Source: Moniliella sp. 'wahieum' (taxonomy: Eukaryota; Basidiomycota; Moniliellomycetes; Moniliellales; Moniliellaceae). From it: DNA of 64,000 bases. The position numbers and the translations under genes are program-made. The notes under the pieces were generated by a model, which was given only the letters and a program-made list of their open reading frames with translations, was not told the origin of the DNA and did no database searches. The stretch's first letter is position 1. Each line of letters begins with the position of its first letter. Shown one piece after another: positions 32,091-42,788 of this stretch. The stretch covers positions 248,001 to 312,000 of the forward strand of contig RSEE01000059.1 of the NCBI GenBank assembly GCA_003971905.1, read 5' to 3'.

Positions 32091-34206
32091 AAAGAGGGCT
32101 CGTGAGGAGGCCCATGGCAGACAGACAGGCGCGCGAGGCGAAGGCGGTGGGGGCGGCCGCTTGGCTTGGCTGCGCTCCGCAGAGTGGCTGGGGACGGCCC
32201 GGCTGGGTGCTCCGGCTGAGGCTGACGTGCGCAGCGGCAGCGGCAGCTGGTCACGTGACGTACCGGCAGGCTCTGGCGCTTGGCTCCCAACCGCTGCGGT
32301 AGTCCGGCAGCCGATGAAACATTCAGGCGCACGCACGTGATGGTCACGCCTCAGTCTGAGGACGAAGACTCAGTTAAACGTTCAAGTTCAGCTTGCTTGA
32401 ACTCCCATCGCATCTCTCTCGCTGGCTCTTCTGCCACCCAGCCCCTCCTCCACCAGACCACCCACCACCCCCGCCTGTTAACCATGGGCAGTTAGCCCAG
32501 CATCCCTTCCCCAGTGCTATGCGCTGCCCCCGTTTGGATTCCCCACACTCACATGCGTAGAATGCTTGGACGTACACCACACCGACGCACCGTCGTCTTC
32601 CGCCATATGCATCTCGATATGCATATTCCCTCGCCTCACGCTCTAGTGCTCCACTAATAGTACCCTTTAGCAAATAGGCCTCTTTGCATCATCTGACCAT
32701 GCTTTCCCAAAAAGGGCAAAAGGGATGGGGCTGGAGGATGGCATCGACAGCCTGTTGTCTGAAAGGCTTGTGCGCCAGGGACGTTCAACATACTATATCT
32801 CCCCTGTTTATTCAGCCAGTACTCCGTTGAGACGAACGCGCTTCATCCCCTCTTCTCCCTCTCTGGCCTCTATGGACCCTAAGGTCTCATCACTTCCAGC
32901 CGGACTGCTTGGCTCTATCATATACTCTTGGAAACTGTAGTAGGAGAATCTATATTTCTTGTGGCTATTCGGGAACAAGTGCATATATTGGAGGAGGGGA
33001 TCTGCTGTTGGCCTGCGACACGCGCACACACAGGTTCTGTCGTTTTTGGGTGCAAACCGAGTCGGTGCCCTATTGGATACAGATTGCCGTCCCGTCTAGG
33101 CTGTCAGCCTATACTTACACCTAGAGAGAAGCGCCTCCTCAGAATTACGGGTCTGCGTCGGCGGCACGCGGCCTATGCCCTTTCATTGACTGTACTTCAG
33201 AGGGAAGAACAGGGCCGATAAAGCGGATTTTGTCAAGATGAGAGGCCTGAGGGGGGAGGCTACGATTAGCCAGTAGGATCTTAATGTGCGTGAGGCGCAA
33301 AAGGGGCACTCTTTAGGGACGTGGGCATTGTGTTTGTTCTCTCCCTCTTTTTCCCTCCCATTGCGACCTCCAGTGGACAAGGCGCAACAAGCTGCGGCCT
33401 TTGGATCGTTCTGTGCCAGCCCCAAGGCAATGAAACAATGGGAGCAGCAAAACGTGGCCAAGGTGCCTAGCCACAGGGACTAAGGACTGGCTGAGCGCTG
33501 TCGAACGTTGAACATTGAATTTGAACGTTGATCGATGATCGTTGACTAGTGATCCGATCGATGATCTCCTTATGATCGCCCGGCCCCCAACCTAAGAACC
33601 CAAGAAAGTCACTAATAGCGACTTCAATAAGCTTCAAACACGTTCAACGCTTCAACTCGAACTTTTTGTGTTACGCTCCGTTGTGCCCTAAACTTATGAA
33701 ACGCAGGTGTCGCGGATGGCATGGATGACATGGTACTTGGGGCTCAGTGAGCACTGGCTGAACGCTGAACGTTGAACGTTGAACGTTGAACCCACGACGC
33801 TGACCAAGTTGGGGTGCGTGGACGCTCAACACAGGCGCTGTTCCTGTTGGAAACTGGAATTCAGCGCAGTCACATGTCAACGCCACATCACATGCATCAC
33901 ACGCCATGCCTGTCCGGGTACTGAGACCCAGCCGCCCCGCAACTCCACGGGGCGGCGGCGGGATTTGGGCGTTTCGGACTGCGGACACTGCCATGCTGCC
34001 GCCGGCTCCGCGGCGCCACACAAGCAAAGCGGTGCCGAGTTTGTCAAAGCGCCCGCGTAACACACAACCCGCACTCGCCTAACCCCGCTGTGCTTCCCCG
34101 CCGCCTCCGCCGACACTCGCCCGCGATAAAGGAGCACCGCACCGCCCACCGCCGCCGCCGCCACCCCATCACCACCACCCCTCTCCTCCCCCCGCCGCCT
34201 GCCCAC
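32091..34206. other. Divergent intergenic region rich in TTGAAC motifs
   Basis: It holds CACGTGA boxes at 32252 and 32334 and dense GTTCAA/TTGAAC runs at 32374-32404, 33503-33545, 33630-33662 and 33757-33793; the last contains four tandem GAACGTT-like units. No reading frame is convincing. Confidence 0.5.
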
Positions 34207-35439
34207 ATGCCATCCACCGCCGCCTCCCCGCCGCCCACCCCAAGGGCATCCTCGACCCTGCCTGCTGCCGCGCCCTGCCTTCCGAGCCGCGCAAGCCCAA
34301 CCGGCTCAAGGACGCCTTCCTCGTCCCAAGCCGCCCGGCTCGCTGGCCAAGAAGACCAACACGCTCTCGGCAAGTCGTACCGTCGCACCACCCCGCCCGG
34401 CACCTTCCCCATCCGGGACCCGAAATCCTTGCTGTCGACCCACGCGGGCCCTCTGCCTCCTTGGCGACGCCTGGGTTCCCACTTTTACTCCCCGCCCCAC
34501 CAAAGACGGTTGCGACTCTACCGCAGACAAGAGCAGTACTTCCACCCACACTTTGTCAGTCTACCTCCACTTCCCCCACCACCCCTCGTCCTCTTTCCCC
34601 GCACTTGAACTCGCCTCTGTGTCGAAGCAAGCCGATCGAGCGCCCGCCTCGCCGTCCCTGCGCTTCTGCCCTTTGCCCCTCACGGACCGTAGGGGACGAG
34701 TCGGTCCCAATATCTCCATTGGCGTTACGTCCCGCGCGCACATGCTGGCGATGCAAGCCAATGCAGAACTGCATACCAACCGCCATTCCAACCAGCACAC
34801 TCTTCCTCCCAACCTCCTCCTCCCCTGCCTCCGCCCTGTTTCGCAAAGAGACGGACGTGGTGGACTTGGGCGAGGTAATGCAAAAGGGTGTCAAGAAAAT
34901 CATCAAGCGTCTCCGAAGGAGCCCATGGACCGTCTGCCCACATCCCACCAGCCGTATCAAGCCCAACTCGAACCCCTCCTGGCATGCAAAGGGCACGCCA
35001 CTCGATCAACTCGCTGAATTGCAGTTGCACAACAGACTCTTCGGCTCCTCCACTCTTCAGGACCACCCTTGTGCCCGAGTCGCCCTTTGATCCAGAGGAG
35101 GAGGAGGAGGAGGAGGAGGCGGAGGAGGAGGAAGGAGAGGAGAGGCGAGGGCGAGGAAGAGGAAGAGGAGACGCGGTCCGTGTCGCCTTGAGGGTAGATC
35201 TCTCCCATCCCGTTGTTTGCTTTGCACATGATGGTGCTGCACCCTCTGTTCCTCCCGAAATCAAAGAGTCCGTCGGACTGCGGACGCGGCGGCATGCCTA
35301 CTGTCTCTTTTTCATTTCCCTCCCTACGGACTTGGTCGAATGTCACCCCCCATACATTCAAACCTGCATATTTTTTCTCATCAGCATCTTACCCTCTCTT
35401 ATTCCCGGGTACCCCCCTCTTTGGCCCACCACCTTCTAA
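34207..35439 (+). CDS. Unidentified protein gene, frames disrupted
   Basis: I do not recognise it. Protein-like stretches follow one another in alternating frames: from about 34235 KGILDPACCRALPSEPRKPN and RLKDAFLVPSRPAR; around 34690 VGPNISIGVTSRAHMLAMQA; around 34845 RKETDVVDLGEVMQKGVKKI; around 35010 PLDQLAELQLHNRLFGSS; and around 35065 TTLVPESPFDPEEEE leading into a Glu-rich then Arg/Gly-rich stretch. This is what one protein with several base losses looks like, but no conserved family is available to prove it. The start at 34207 and the stop at 35437-35439 are provisional; the last 150 bases may be untranslated. It is transcribed away from the carrier gene. Confidence 0.38.
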
Positions 35440-38299
35440 TACACATGGCCTCCCTATCATTCATCTCAGAAAGCCAAGCTAAGCCTATGTTTTGTCTTGC
35501 TGTTTCAAGTGGCTGCCTCCACAGCCTCTCTCTTCTCATGACTCACACGTGGTACGACGGCATGTGGGCAAACATCGTTATTATTCCATTCCGTTCCCTG
35601 CATGATGTCGACAAACAATGGTGATCACACTGAACCTAACCCCTTTCTCCGCCTGTTTGAGACGGGATGCTCATCGCGTCATAAGGTACCACCCGCGCGG
35701 TTTCTGGTTCTCTACCGACACATCGATCGCTGTGAGCCTTCTCAGTACACGGCGGATTAAAAAATAGGTAGAAAATGTAGGAGATGTGCAGGGGCTGTAC
35801 ATCTGCGAGGCGTTTGAATGGGTTTTGGAGGACAATGATGTCAGCGAAGGCGAAAAAAGAGTGGTTAGTGGAATGTAATATGTGCATTTGTGTGCAGTGC
35901 CAGGGGCCCAATGCCGTTGCATGTGAAAGCTTCCTATATGCGCTCACGGTAGCTGGCCAAGGGCAGGGAATCGATTTGGCGTAGTCGCCGCACGGAAGGG
36001 TATGCTGTACGGGGGACGTGTCTTCACATTAGCCAGGGGAACATCGGCAATTGGTTTGGCCAAGATCTATAACGTGGTAAATGGAACCTCATTTCATGTG
36101 GACCAAAAGGCTGGCCATGCGGGACAGCATTGCCCACTGATAGGGGTTTGCTCATCAGGCGTCCATCCTGCGGCTAGTTGCTTGAGTACAGGGCACGCAG
36201 GGACGACTGGTGCAGCCCGCTGCAGAAGATAGGCCTTGGTCCTTCACATTGCTTTGAAAAGTCTGTTGGGCTCTCTCAGCAAACCGACGAGGTCATCGAG
36301 AGTATTTCGTCCTGATGAATCCATAGTCGGACAGGCGCGTTTGAGAGATGGGTCTGAAACCGAAATCCGTCAAGTGAGACTATCTCGCAGAGGTTAGGCT
36401 ATCGTATACGCGGACTTGTCACTTCTTCACCATCTCTTCTTCTTTTCATCAGGCGTGTGTGGGCTCGTGAACCAACCATCTGACCCATTCCTCGTTGGTT
36501 CCGACAACAGTAAGGTTGGATGTGTGGTCGGAGCTTGGCACCACTGGTCCGTGTAGTATAGGCGTCCGTCATCGCAGTTTCTGACTCCGCCGGATATTCA
36601 TTGGACAGAGCAATTGTAGGTGGTCACAGAATGACCCCATCAAACGGACCAGAGCGAATGACACCAGTCGACAAATACGGGTTAACGACAGAGTGTTACA
36701 TTTGCGGACCGGCTTGCCCTTCAAACTGTCCTTCACGCAAAATCTACCTTTTGCTTAATGAACGCGGTGTGCGTGTGCGATCTGTCCCAATGACGTGGAA
36801 GATTGTTATTGGAAGTCTCGCTCATCCACTGGCCGTCTGGCAAGGTGATGTGCAGAGCCACGTCGCGTCGCGTCAGATGCCCAGGGACGTACCGATGTCC
36901 AGTAGCTCCCCACGATAAAGGCTAGGGACAAAGGTGACCGTGCCAACATACGCGCTGTGTATAGTTAGAGCACATTGCAGAGCACAGTCGGCAACACATC
37001 ACGAGCCGGAGGGCGAAGTGCACCCAATTGACCTGGCAGTAGGCCCGGTGGTCTCCTAGTCTGACATATTAATGTCAGATGTGGACCAGTAGAGATGGTG
37101 GCCAGCGTTCGCCGGTTGGAGCCAACTGAGATCGTGCTTGCGCGCCGGAGCGCATGGTGCACGAATAATGCCTGCTGCAGTATTGTAGCTGGGTTATTGG
37201 TCGCGACTCGGTGTGCCCGGTGTGATCTTGGTGATGTCGGACGTCCTTGTGTCGAAAAGACAAGTACGGGTATCGACGACATCCGGTGCACATCCAATGG
37301 CTGGCAGTGCGGGGATCGCTGAAGCAAGAGTTGGAGGAGCTAGGGCTCCAGTCTCCAGTACCTTGGTGTCGATACATTGCGGGGTTACCGACTGCGAACG
37401 TTTGAATGTGCGACTCAACTTGCACTGTTGCTTGTTTCTTCGATCTGTTGGTCATCAGGCACTCAACACACGCAGCCTTATTCCCTCACCAGGCCTCACC
37501 ATTGAGCGACAGTTGCCTACTGCCGGTCACGGGCGAAGACGGTTTGGCAAGCCCAACGAAGCCTAAGCGCGCCTTTCGCCTTCCTAACCCCATCCCCAAG
37601 TTGGTCGTAGGGTCAGATTTAATCTGGAGACGATAGTCGCCCCGTGCCCTTTGCCTTTTTAGGTTGCCCGTACCCAAACCGCCTGCCCTGTTTTCCCGTG
37701 TCCCCCGTTCTTCCTCTATGCTACACAGCCTTTTAAGTTGCCACATTTGCAGCCGCCTCTACTATACGCCAAGGCTTTCCCCTTGTCCCTATCCTCTCCG
37801 CTCGCACCATCCAATCAGCCCAAGCGCGTAACAACCGTGAGTCGACCTTAGTATTTCCAATGGATTAGACCCCTTAACCCCCCCGGTCGGGCCCCCTGGC
37901 AGCGCCCGCCCTTACACTCCTGGTATAGAGAATGTTGGGCGTTTCCCTGCAGCAACAGCGCATCAGCGCTTCTTCAGTTAGGCCCCTGGGCCTGACTAGC
38001 CAAATCCGGCCAGGGGGCAAAAGACTTGCCTAGATAGTATACGTTATGGACCCCCCCGCATGTGAGTGGCGCAATCTGCTCTACCCCCCCCGCACTGCAG
38101 CCCACACTTGACAAGAGCCAGCCAGACCCCCTGGTTCCTGCCTCTTTCCACACACACCCCACCAGCATCCCTCGCCGCCGTGTACCAGAGTAAGTGCAAC
38201 ATCCCGTCCAGGCAATGCTCGTGCGAGCCCCTCTCGCGGACCCAGCAGTATCGGCGGTCTAGCTCACACCCGCACCGTCTAGGTTGCCAGGCAGCCGAA
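35440..38299. other. Long intergenic region, nothing recognised
   Basis: Nearly 2.9 kb. Composition is less GC-rich than elsewhere. Frames at 36601-36918 and 37095-37566 are open but show no domain, codon bias or start context. A decayed mobile element is possible but I could not show one. Confidence 0.45.
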
Positions 38300-38658
38300 A
38301 TGGACGAACCGGACATGGACGAGCCCGCCCCCATCCGGTCTCTTCGCCGCCGCCCCGCCCGCAGCCTGACGGTCCCTGAGACAGCGACAGATGACGATGA
38401 AGGCGCGCAGGCAAATGGTCCAGAAGACGTCGATCAAAATGACGCAAGCGATGCGCAAGATCACGCCCGTGCCCCTGGAGGCGTGCAGGATGCCATGGAT
38501 CAACGTGATCGGGGGAACGCTGGATGCAAGAGCTTCAAAGTGTGCGTGATGAATTTCAGAACTCCCTCGACGCCTTTTGGAGTGAATTCCACGCCACCCT
38601 CCAACAACAACTCGAGACGAAGAAATTGGAAATGGGAGCGAGATCAGCCAAACTATGA
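38300..38658 (+). CDS. Small acidic coiled-coil ORF, possibly element-derived
   Basis: From ATG 38300: MDEPDMDEPAPIRSLRRRPA, then an acidic disordered stretch (ETATDDDEGAQANGPEDVDQ). After one base-level frame change near 38515-38525 it continues as a strong amphipathic helix, MQELQSVRDEFQNSLDAFWS, then FHATLQQQLETKKLEMGARS and AKL, stop at 38656. The total is about 120 residues. The last ~50 bases belong to a repeat with relatives at 8973-9164 and 14001-14172, so this may be the end of a transposable-element protein or a gene that left pseudogene fragments. No family is recognised. Confidence 0.35.
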
Positions 38659-38670
38659 CAACGTCGAGGA
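38617..38670 (+). repeat. Dispersed repeat family, copy 3 (short)
   Basis: GAAGAAATTGGAAATGGGAG, then GAGATCAGCCAAACTATGAC, match the inner end of copy 1 (reverse complement) and part of copy 2. Only this ~54-bp block is shared. Confidence 0.7.
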
Positions 38671-39527
38671 CGTATCTGACGTTCAAGTGGGTGACGTGGA
38701 TGACTATCTAACCTTCAGGGGGTTGACGTCGAGGACGTAACTGACCTGCAGCGCGTGCACTGGTTTGTATAGGTCATCCTAAACTAAATACTCTTCCGAC
38801 GTTTTTGAAGGTATCATTTTATACTTCGAACATTTATGACCTCTTCTTTTTTTAATCCGCTGTGTAGTACTAGCACGAAGGAGGCAAGTCAGTACGTGTA
38901 CTGAAGAGGCAGAGTTGCAGCTGACAGATGAGAAGCAACTTTTATTTTCCTTCTCTATAGACCACTTCGCTTTCATTCACAGTTGCTTGGAGTCACTAAC
39001 TTGGATGCGTCTTCGCCGACGACAGCACGATCCCCCTGGTCCCTTGACCCTGGTGGCGCCCCCAAGTTACCCCGCAAGATGAACGGTTAGGTTTAGAGAC
39101 GTAGCGTTCCGCTGTCCCAGCCTTAAGCTCTGTCAATGAAATGGACGTGACCTAGGGATATGACGAACAACGTCGTCCTCACCGCTATTGGGCTCGTCTG
39201 CCAGTCGGCTGATTTCCTTGTGGTCTGGCCAGTGGCATATGTGTTGAGCGTGAATAAGGGAAAAAGCAGAGCGTTGCAGACTATACGACTGTGGTTGGTG
39301 GGGCAGGGGGGAAAAATAAGCGGTGAAGCTTGAAGAGATTCTTACAACCCAGAACCGAGATGCCCTTTTCGGCCGGATCGTCCACCGTCACGTGATGTAC
39401 ATTCCAGACAGAGCGTTCCGCCTCGCCTCTGACGTCATGCGGCTGGCGCTGGGGCTGGCCAGGGCACCGGCTGAGTCGGATGTCTTGAGCCGGCGCGACG
39501 CGGCCTGGCTTCTTGCTCCTCCCCACC
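38659..39527. other. Intergenic, NRAMP upstream region
   Basis: No gene is supported. A CACGTGAT box at 39389-39396 lies 132 bp upstream of the NRAMP start codon. Confidence 0.5.
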
Positions 39528-41455
39528 ATGCCTGGCCAACCCACCCAGGGCTGGCCCCAGCCACGCCAAGCGCAATGGCGCACGCGCCTTGCCCACTGCC
39601 AAACCGTCCTCCAGCGCCACTGGCTCTTCGTTGGCCCCGGCATGCTCAGCGCGACGGTAAGTGGCCCCCGTGTCCCTGTGTCCCTGTGCCCCCGTGCCGC
39701 CCTGCCCGCCGCCCCTGCTCTGCCTGCGGACGTACTGACGCATCCCCTCTCTTCCATGCCCTCAGGGGTACATTGACCCCGGCAACTGGGCCGCCTCCCT
39801 CTCGTCGGGATCCTTGACCGGGTACAGCTTGCTGACCGTCGTGCTTGCTGCCTCGCTCTTTGCTGTGCTGTTGCAAGTCCTCAGTGCCCGGCTGGGCATT
39901 GTGACCGGCATGGACCTGGCCCAGGCCGCACGCGCCTACCTCCTTACTGGGCGGCCGATCGTCTGGCCAAGAACGAAAGCGAACTGGACATCTCCACCTT
40001 GCGTGAGCGCGCCTTTCTCCGAAGGGGAATGGAGAATCCGCCATGCGACCCTGTGGGCGCTCTACATCATCTCGGAATTGAGCATCATCGCAACTGAGTT
40101 GGCTGAGATCATGGGCTCAGCCATTGCCTTGAACCTGTATGTCCTCTTCCTTTCCCTGTTCCTGTTCCTCTCCCTCGCCGGCTGCCACTTCCTTTCCGAC
40201 CCAACCCAATTCGGCTCAAGAGGACTGACCCCCATGACGGTATGAGACAGTTTATTTCCCTTTATTCCGCTCTGGGCGGGCGTACTGCTCACATCGTTGG
40301 ACGTCTTTGGCCTGCTCCTGCTCTACCGGCCTGAAAGGGGCCCGCCACGGCTGTTTGAGTTGCTCATTTCCATCCTCGTACGTTACCTGTCTGTTCCCCT
40401 GTCTTTGGCCGGGGTGGATGGCTCGCACCTAACCTCCTTTCCCACAGGTCTTTGTCGTGCTAGGCTGCTTTGTTGTGCTCACGGTCCGCGTTGGACCCGA
40501 CTGGAGCGACGTGCTGGTTGGTTTCATCCCTTCCTCCGTCCTGCTCCAGCCACGACCGATTTTCCTCGGCGTCAGCATCCTCGGGGCCACCGTGATGCCC
40601 CATGCGCTCTTCCTGGGAAGCCACGTGGGCACGATCAACCGCCTCCCGGAGTTGTGGTACCTCCCCAATCCTTGTCCCAGGGGGCACAAGCAGAGGAGGA
40701 GGAGGAAGAACCAGAACAGGAACCGGAACAGGGAGACGAAGAGGAAGACGAAGAGGCCCACAAAGTCCCACTTTCGCTTCCTGTTATCCGCCTTCACCTC
40801 CGTCATGCCAGTGCCGACATTATCGTTTCCCTGCTCGGGTTTGCGATGGGAATCAATGCGTTGATCCTGATCGTCGCCGCTGCTGCGTTTTACCGCCCCG
40901 ACAAGGGCAGTGGCAGTGGCGAGGTGGGCGGGTGGGGACCTGTTTGATGCGTATGCGCTGTTGAAAACGTACCTGGGCCAAGGCTCAGCTACCGCGTTTG
41001 CCATTGCGCTGCTTGCGTCGGCCCAGTGCTTTCCATCACCGTCACACTTGCTGGCCAGATCATCTCGGAAGGGTTTGTGCGGTGGAAGATCCCGCCTCTG
41101 CAACGCCGCTTGGTCACCCGGCTCTTGGCCATCGTACCTTCCTTTTTTGTGGCTGCGGCGGTGGGACGGAGCGGGCTGAACGAGATGCTGATCGTGTCGC
41201 AAGTGGCCTTATCGATGGCACTCCCGTTTGTCACGCTCCCTTTGCTCCTGCTCACATCGTACAAGCTGGTGATGCGGATCGGCAAGCGGCGGTCCCCATC
41301 GGAGCAGCCCCGACCGACTCGACCGAGCACACCGCGCTGCTTGCCCCAGCATCCGACTGGGTCTCGTTTGCCAATCCGTGGTGGATGTGCTGTCGTGGGC
41401 GACGTTTGTAGTCATTTGCGTGGCCGATGGGTTTGTGTTGGCCACGGGCGGGTAA
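39528..41455 (+). CDS. SMF1: NRAMP divalent metal transporter (Smf/DMT1 family)
   Basis: Proton-coupled Mn2+/Fe2+ transporter. Exon 1 (39528-39656) ends LFVGPGMLSAT; intron 39657-39765; exon 2 starts GYIDPGNWAASL with the TM1 metal-binding DPGN motif. Introns 40137-40250 and 40378-40447 are well formed and rejoin SAIALNLLFPFIPLWAGVL and ELLISILVFVVLGCF. TM6 has the matching VMPHALFLGS motif. Later helices read IIVSLLGFAMGINALILIVA, LFDAYALLKTYLGQGSATAF, ITVTLAGQIISEGFVRWKIP and VLSWATFVVICVADGFVLAT, ending at 41455. Frame breaks occur near 40655, at the G-run near 40934, near 41030 and near 41300-41390. Unusual: a Glu/Gln-rich acidic insert (AEEEEEEPEQEPEQGDEEED) between TM6 and TM7. Confidence 0.96.
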
Positions 41456-42788
41456 GGCCCACGTTGCCACGACCTCGGTGACCGAACCCAAATGCCAGGG
41501 CGGTCAGCGGTCAACGTTCAACTTGAACACGAAAGGATACATGTTCACCAGATGGACTTGTCGCGTTGGATGGGGGTAGCCATTGGACGGTCCACCGGCT
41601 TGGCGATAGATGGGTGAATTTGATGCCGCGTGGATTTGTCTGGGACAGGGAGCTTGGTTGACGCGGTTGACGCGGTTGACAAATGCATCCCCTTGAGAGT
41701 GATCAATGTTCAAAATTACATTTGTTCGACCATGTCGCATGAGGACCAACATACAAATGCGGGCAATGGCAGTATGTGTGCAACCTTTGACAAGTACGGT
41801 CCATCAAGTGTTCCTCGCGGTATGTGCCTCACGCCTTTTACTTGAAGCACCCAGGGGCGCGCTTGATCATTAAATGGACCTGTGGACTTTTTCAATTGCT
41901 ACCCGTGTTCCTCAGCGAGCGTGGAGCTTCCTTCGCCTGTGCCGCCGGCGCAGGAGAATCTTTTTGGCGTACACTGGTGCCGGTCGGTAGCTGCCAGCAC
42001 CACTGTAGCCCATTCGATGCTTGAATCCTTCGTCTTTGCCAAGGGTGTGTTCAACTAGAAGATGCTTATTGCCGATGGATGTGATCGGCTAGGCGACCAC
42101 TCTGCAGCTGACCGGTCCACCACGCTCTCAGATCCCATTGACCTCGTCCCAGCCGTCGTCGAGGGTTACAACGTGCCACGTGCCACCTGGCCCTGCAAGA
42201 TGGAGCAAGCGCCTTTCCCATGCCTACCAGGGATCATACATGTGCGTAATCGAACCGGTTGGACACAGTCGATAGATACCAAGAGACAAGGAACGAAAAG
42301 ATGCAGCAGCAAGATAGCAGAAAACCGCAGAAGATAGCAGGCCCGAACCAGCGAGCCCAGCCCTTCTGCCCTGGTCGGAAGGAGGAGGAGGGGGGAGGAG
42401 GGGGGGGAGGGAAGGCACCTACCCAAGCCAATGTGCTTCAAGCACATTCCCCATTCGGCCACGACCCAAATCGAGCCCGCCACGCGTGCACCCTCGTCGG
42501 GGTTCAATGGCGAAAGGGAGCGACCGAGGGGCGGTAGGACGAAGGAGGGGCACGAATGCCATTGTCAGGCAAGGAAGGAAGGCTTTGGATCGGGCTGGAA
42601 ACCTGGACCGGTCGTCGGTCCCTGCCCAACCGTTTTTCCGTCGACGCGTTCATGCGCGGAGCGATCGCCGGCGGGTTGAGTGAAGGCAGGCGCGGCAGGT
42701 CTAGCGACGCTCGACGGTGGCCCGGGGTGGAGGAAAAATCAACCGCCTGGCGCGTCCGATCCTCCCCCGCCTTGGCGTACCCGTACCG
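41456..42788. other. Intergenic between convergent genes
   Basis: A GTTCAACTTGAAC cluster at 41516-41528 closely follows the NRAMP stop. The G/A-rich tract at 42380-42415 is simple sequence. Nothing coding is supported, although the first 110 bases upstream of 42789 might belong to the next gene. Confidence 0.45.

Noticed and set aside
36601..37566. Possible retroelement remnant in the long AT-richer intergenic stretch
   Set aside because: No reverse transcriptase, integrase or protease motif, no long terminal repeats and no similarity to the dispersed repeat family could be seen.
6408..41455. Programmed ribosomal frameshifting as the cause of split genes
   Set aside because: The breaks differ in sequence context, occur in unrelated housekeeping genes and often several times per gene, and lack a common slippery heptamer with structure; sequence error explains them better.
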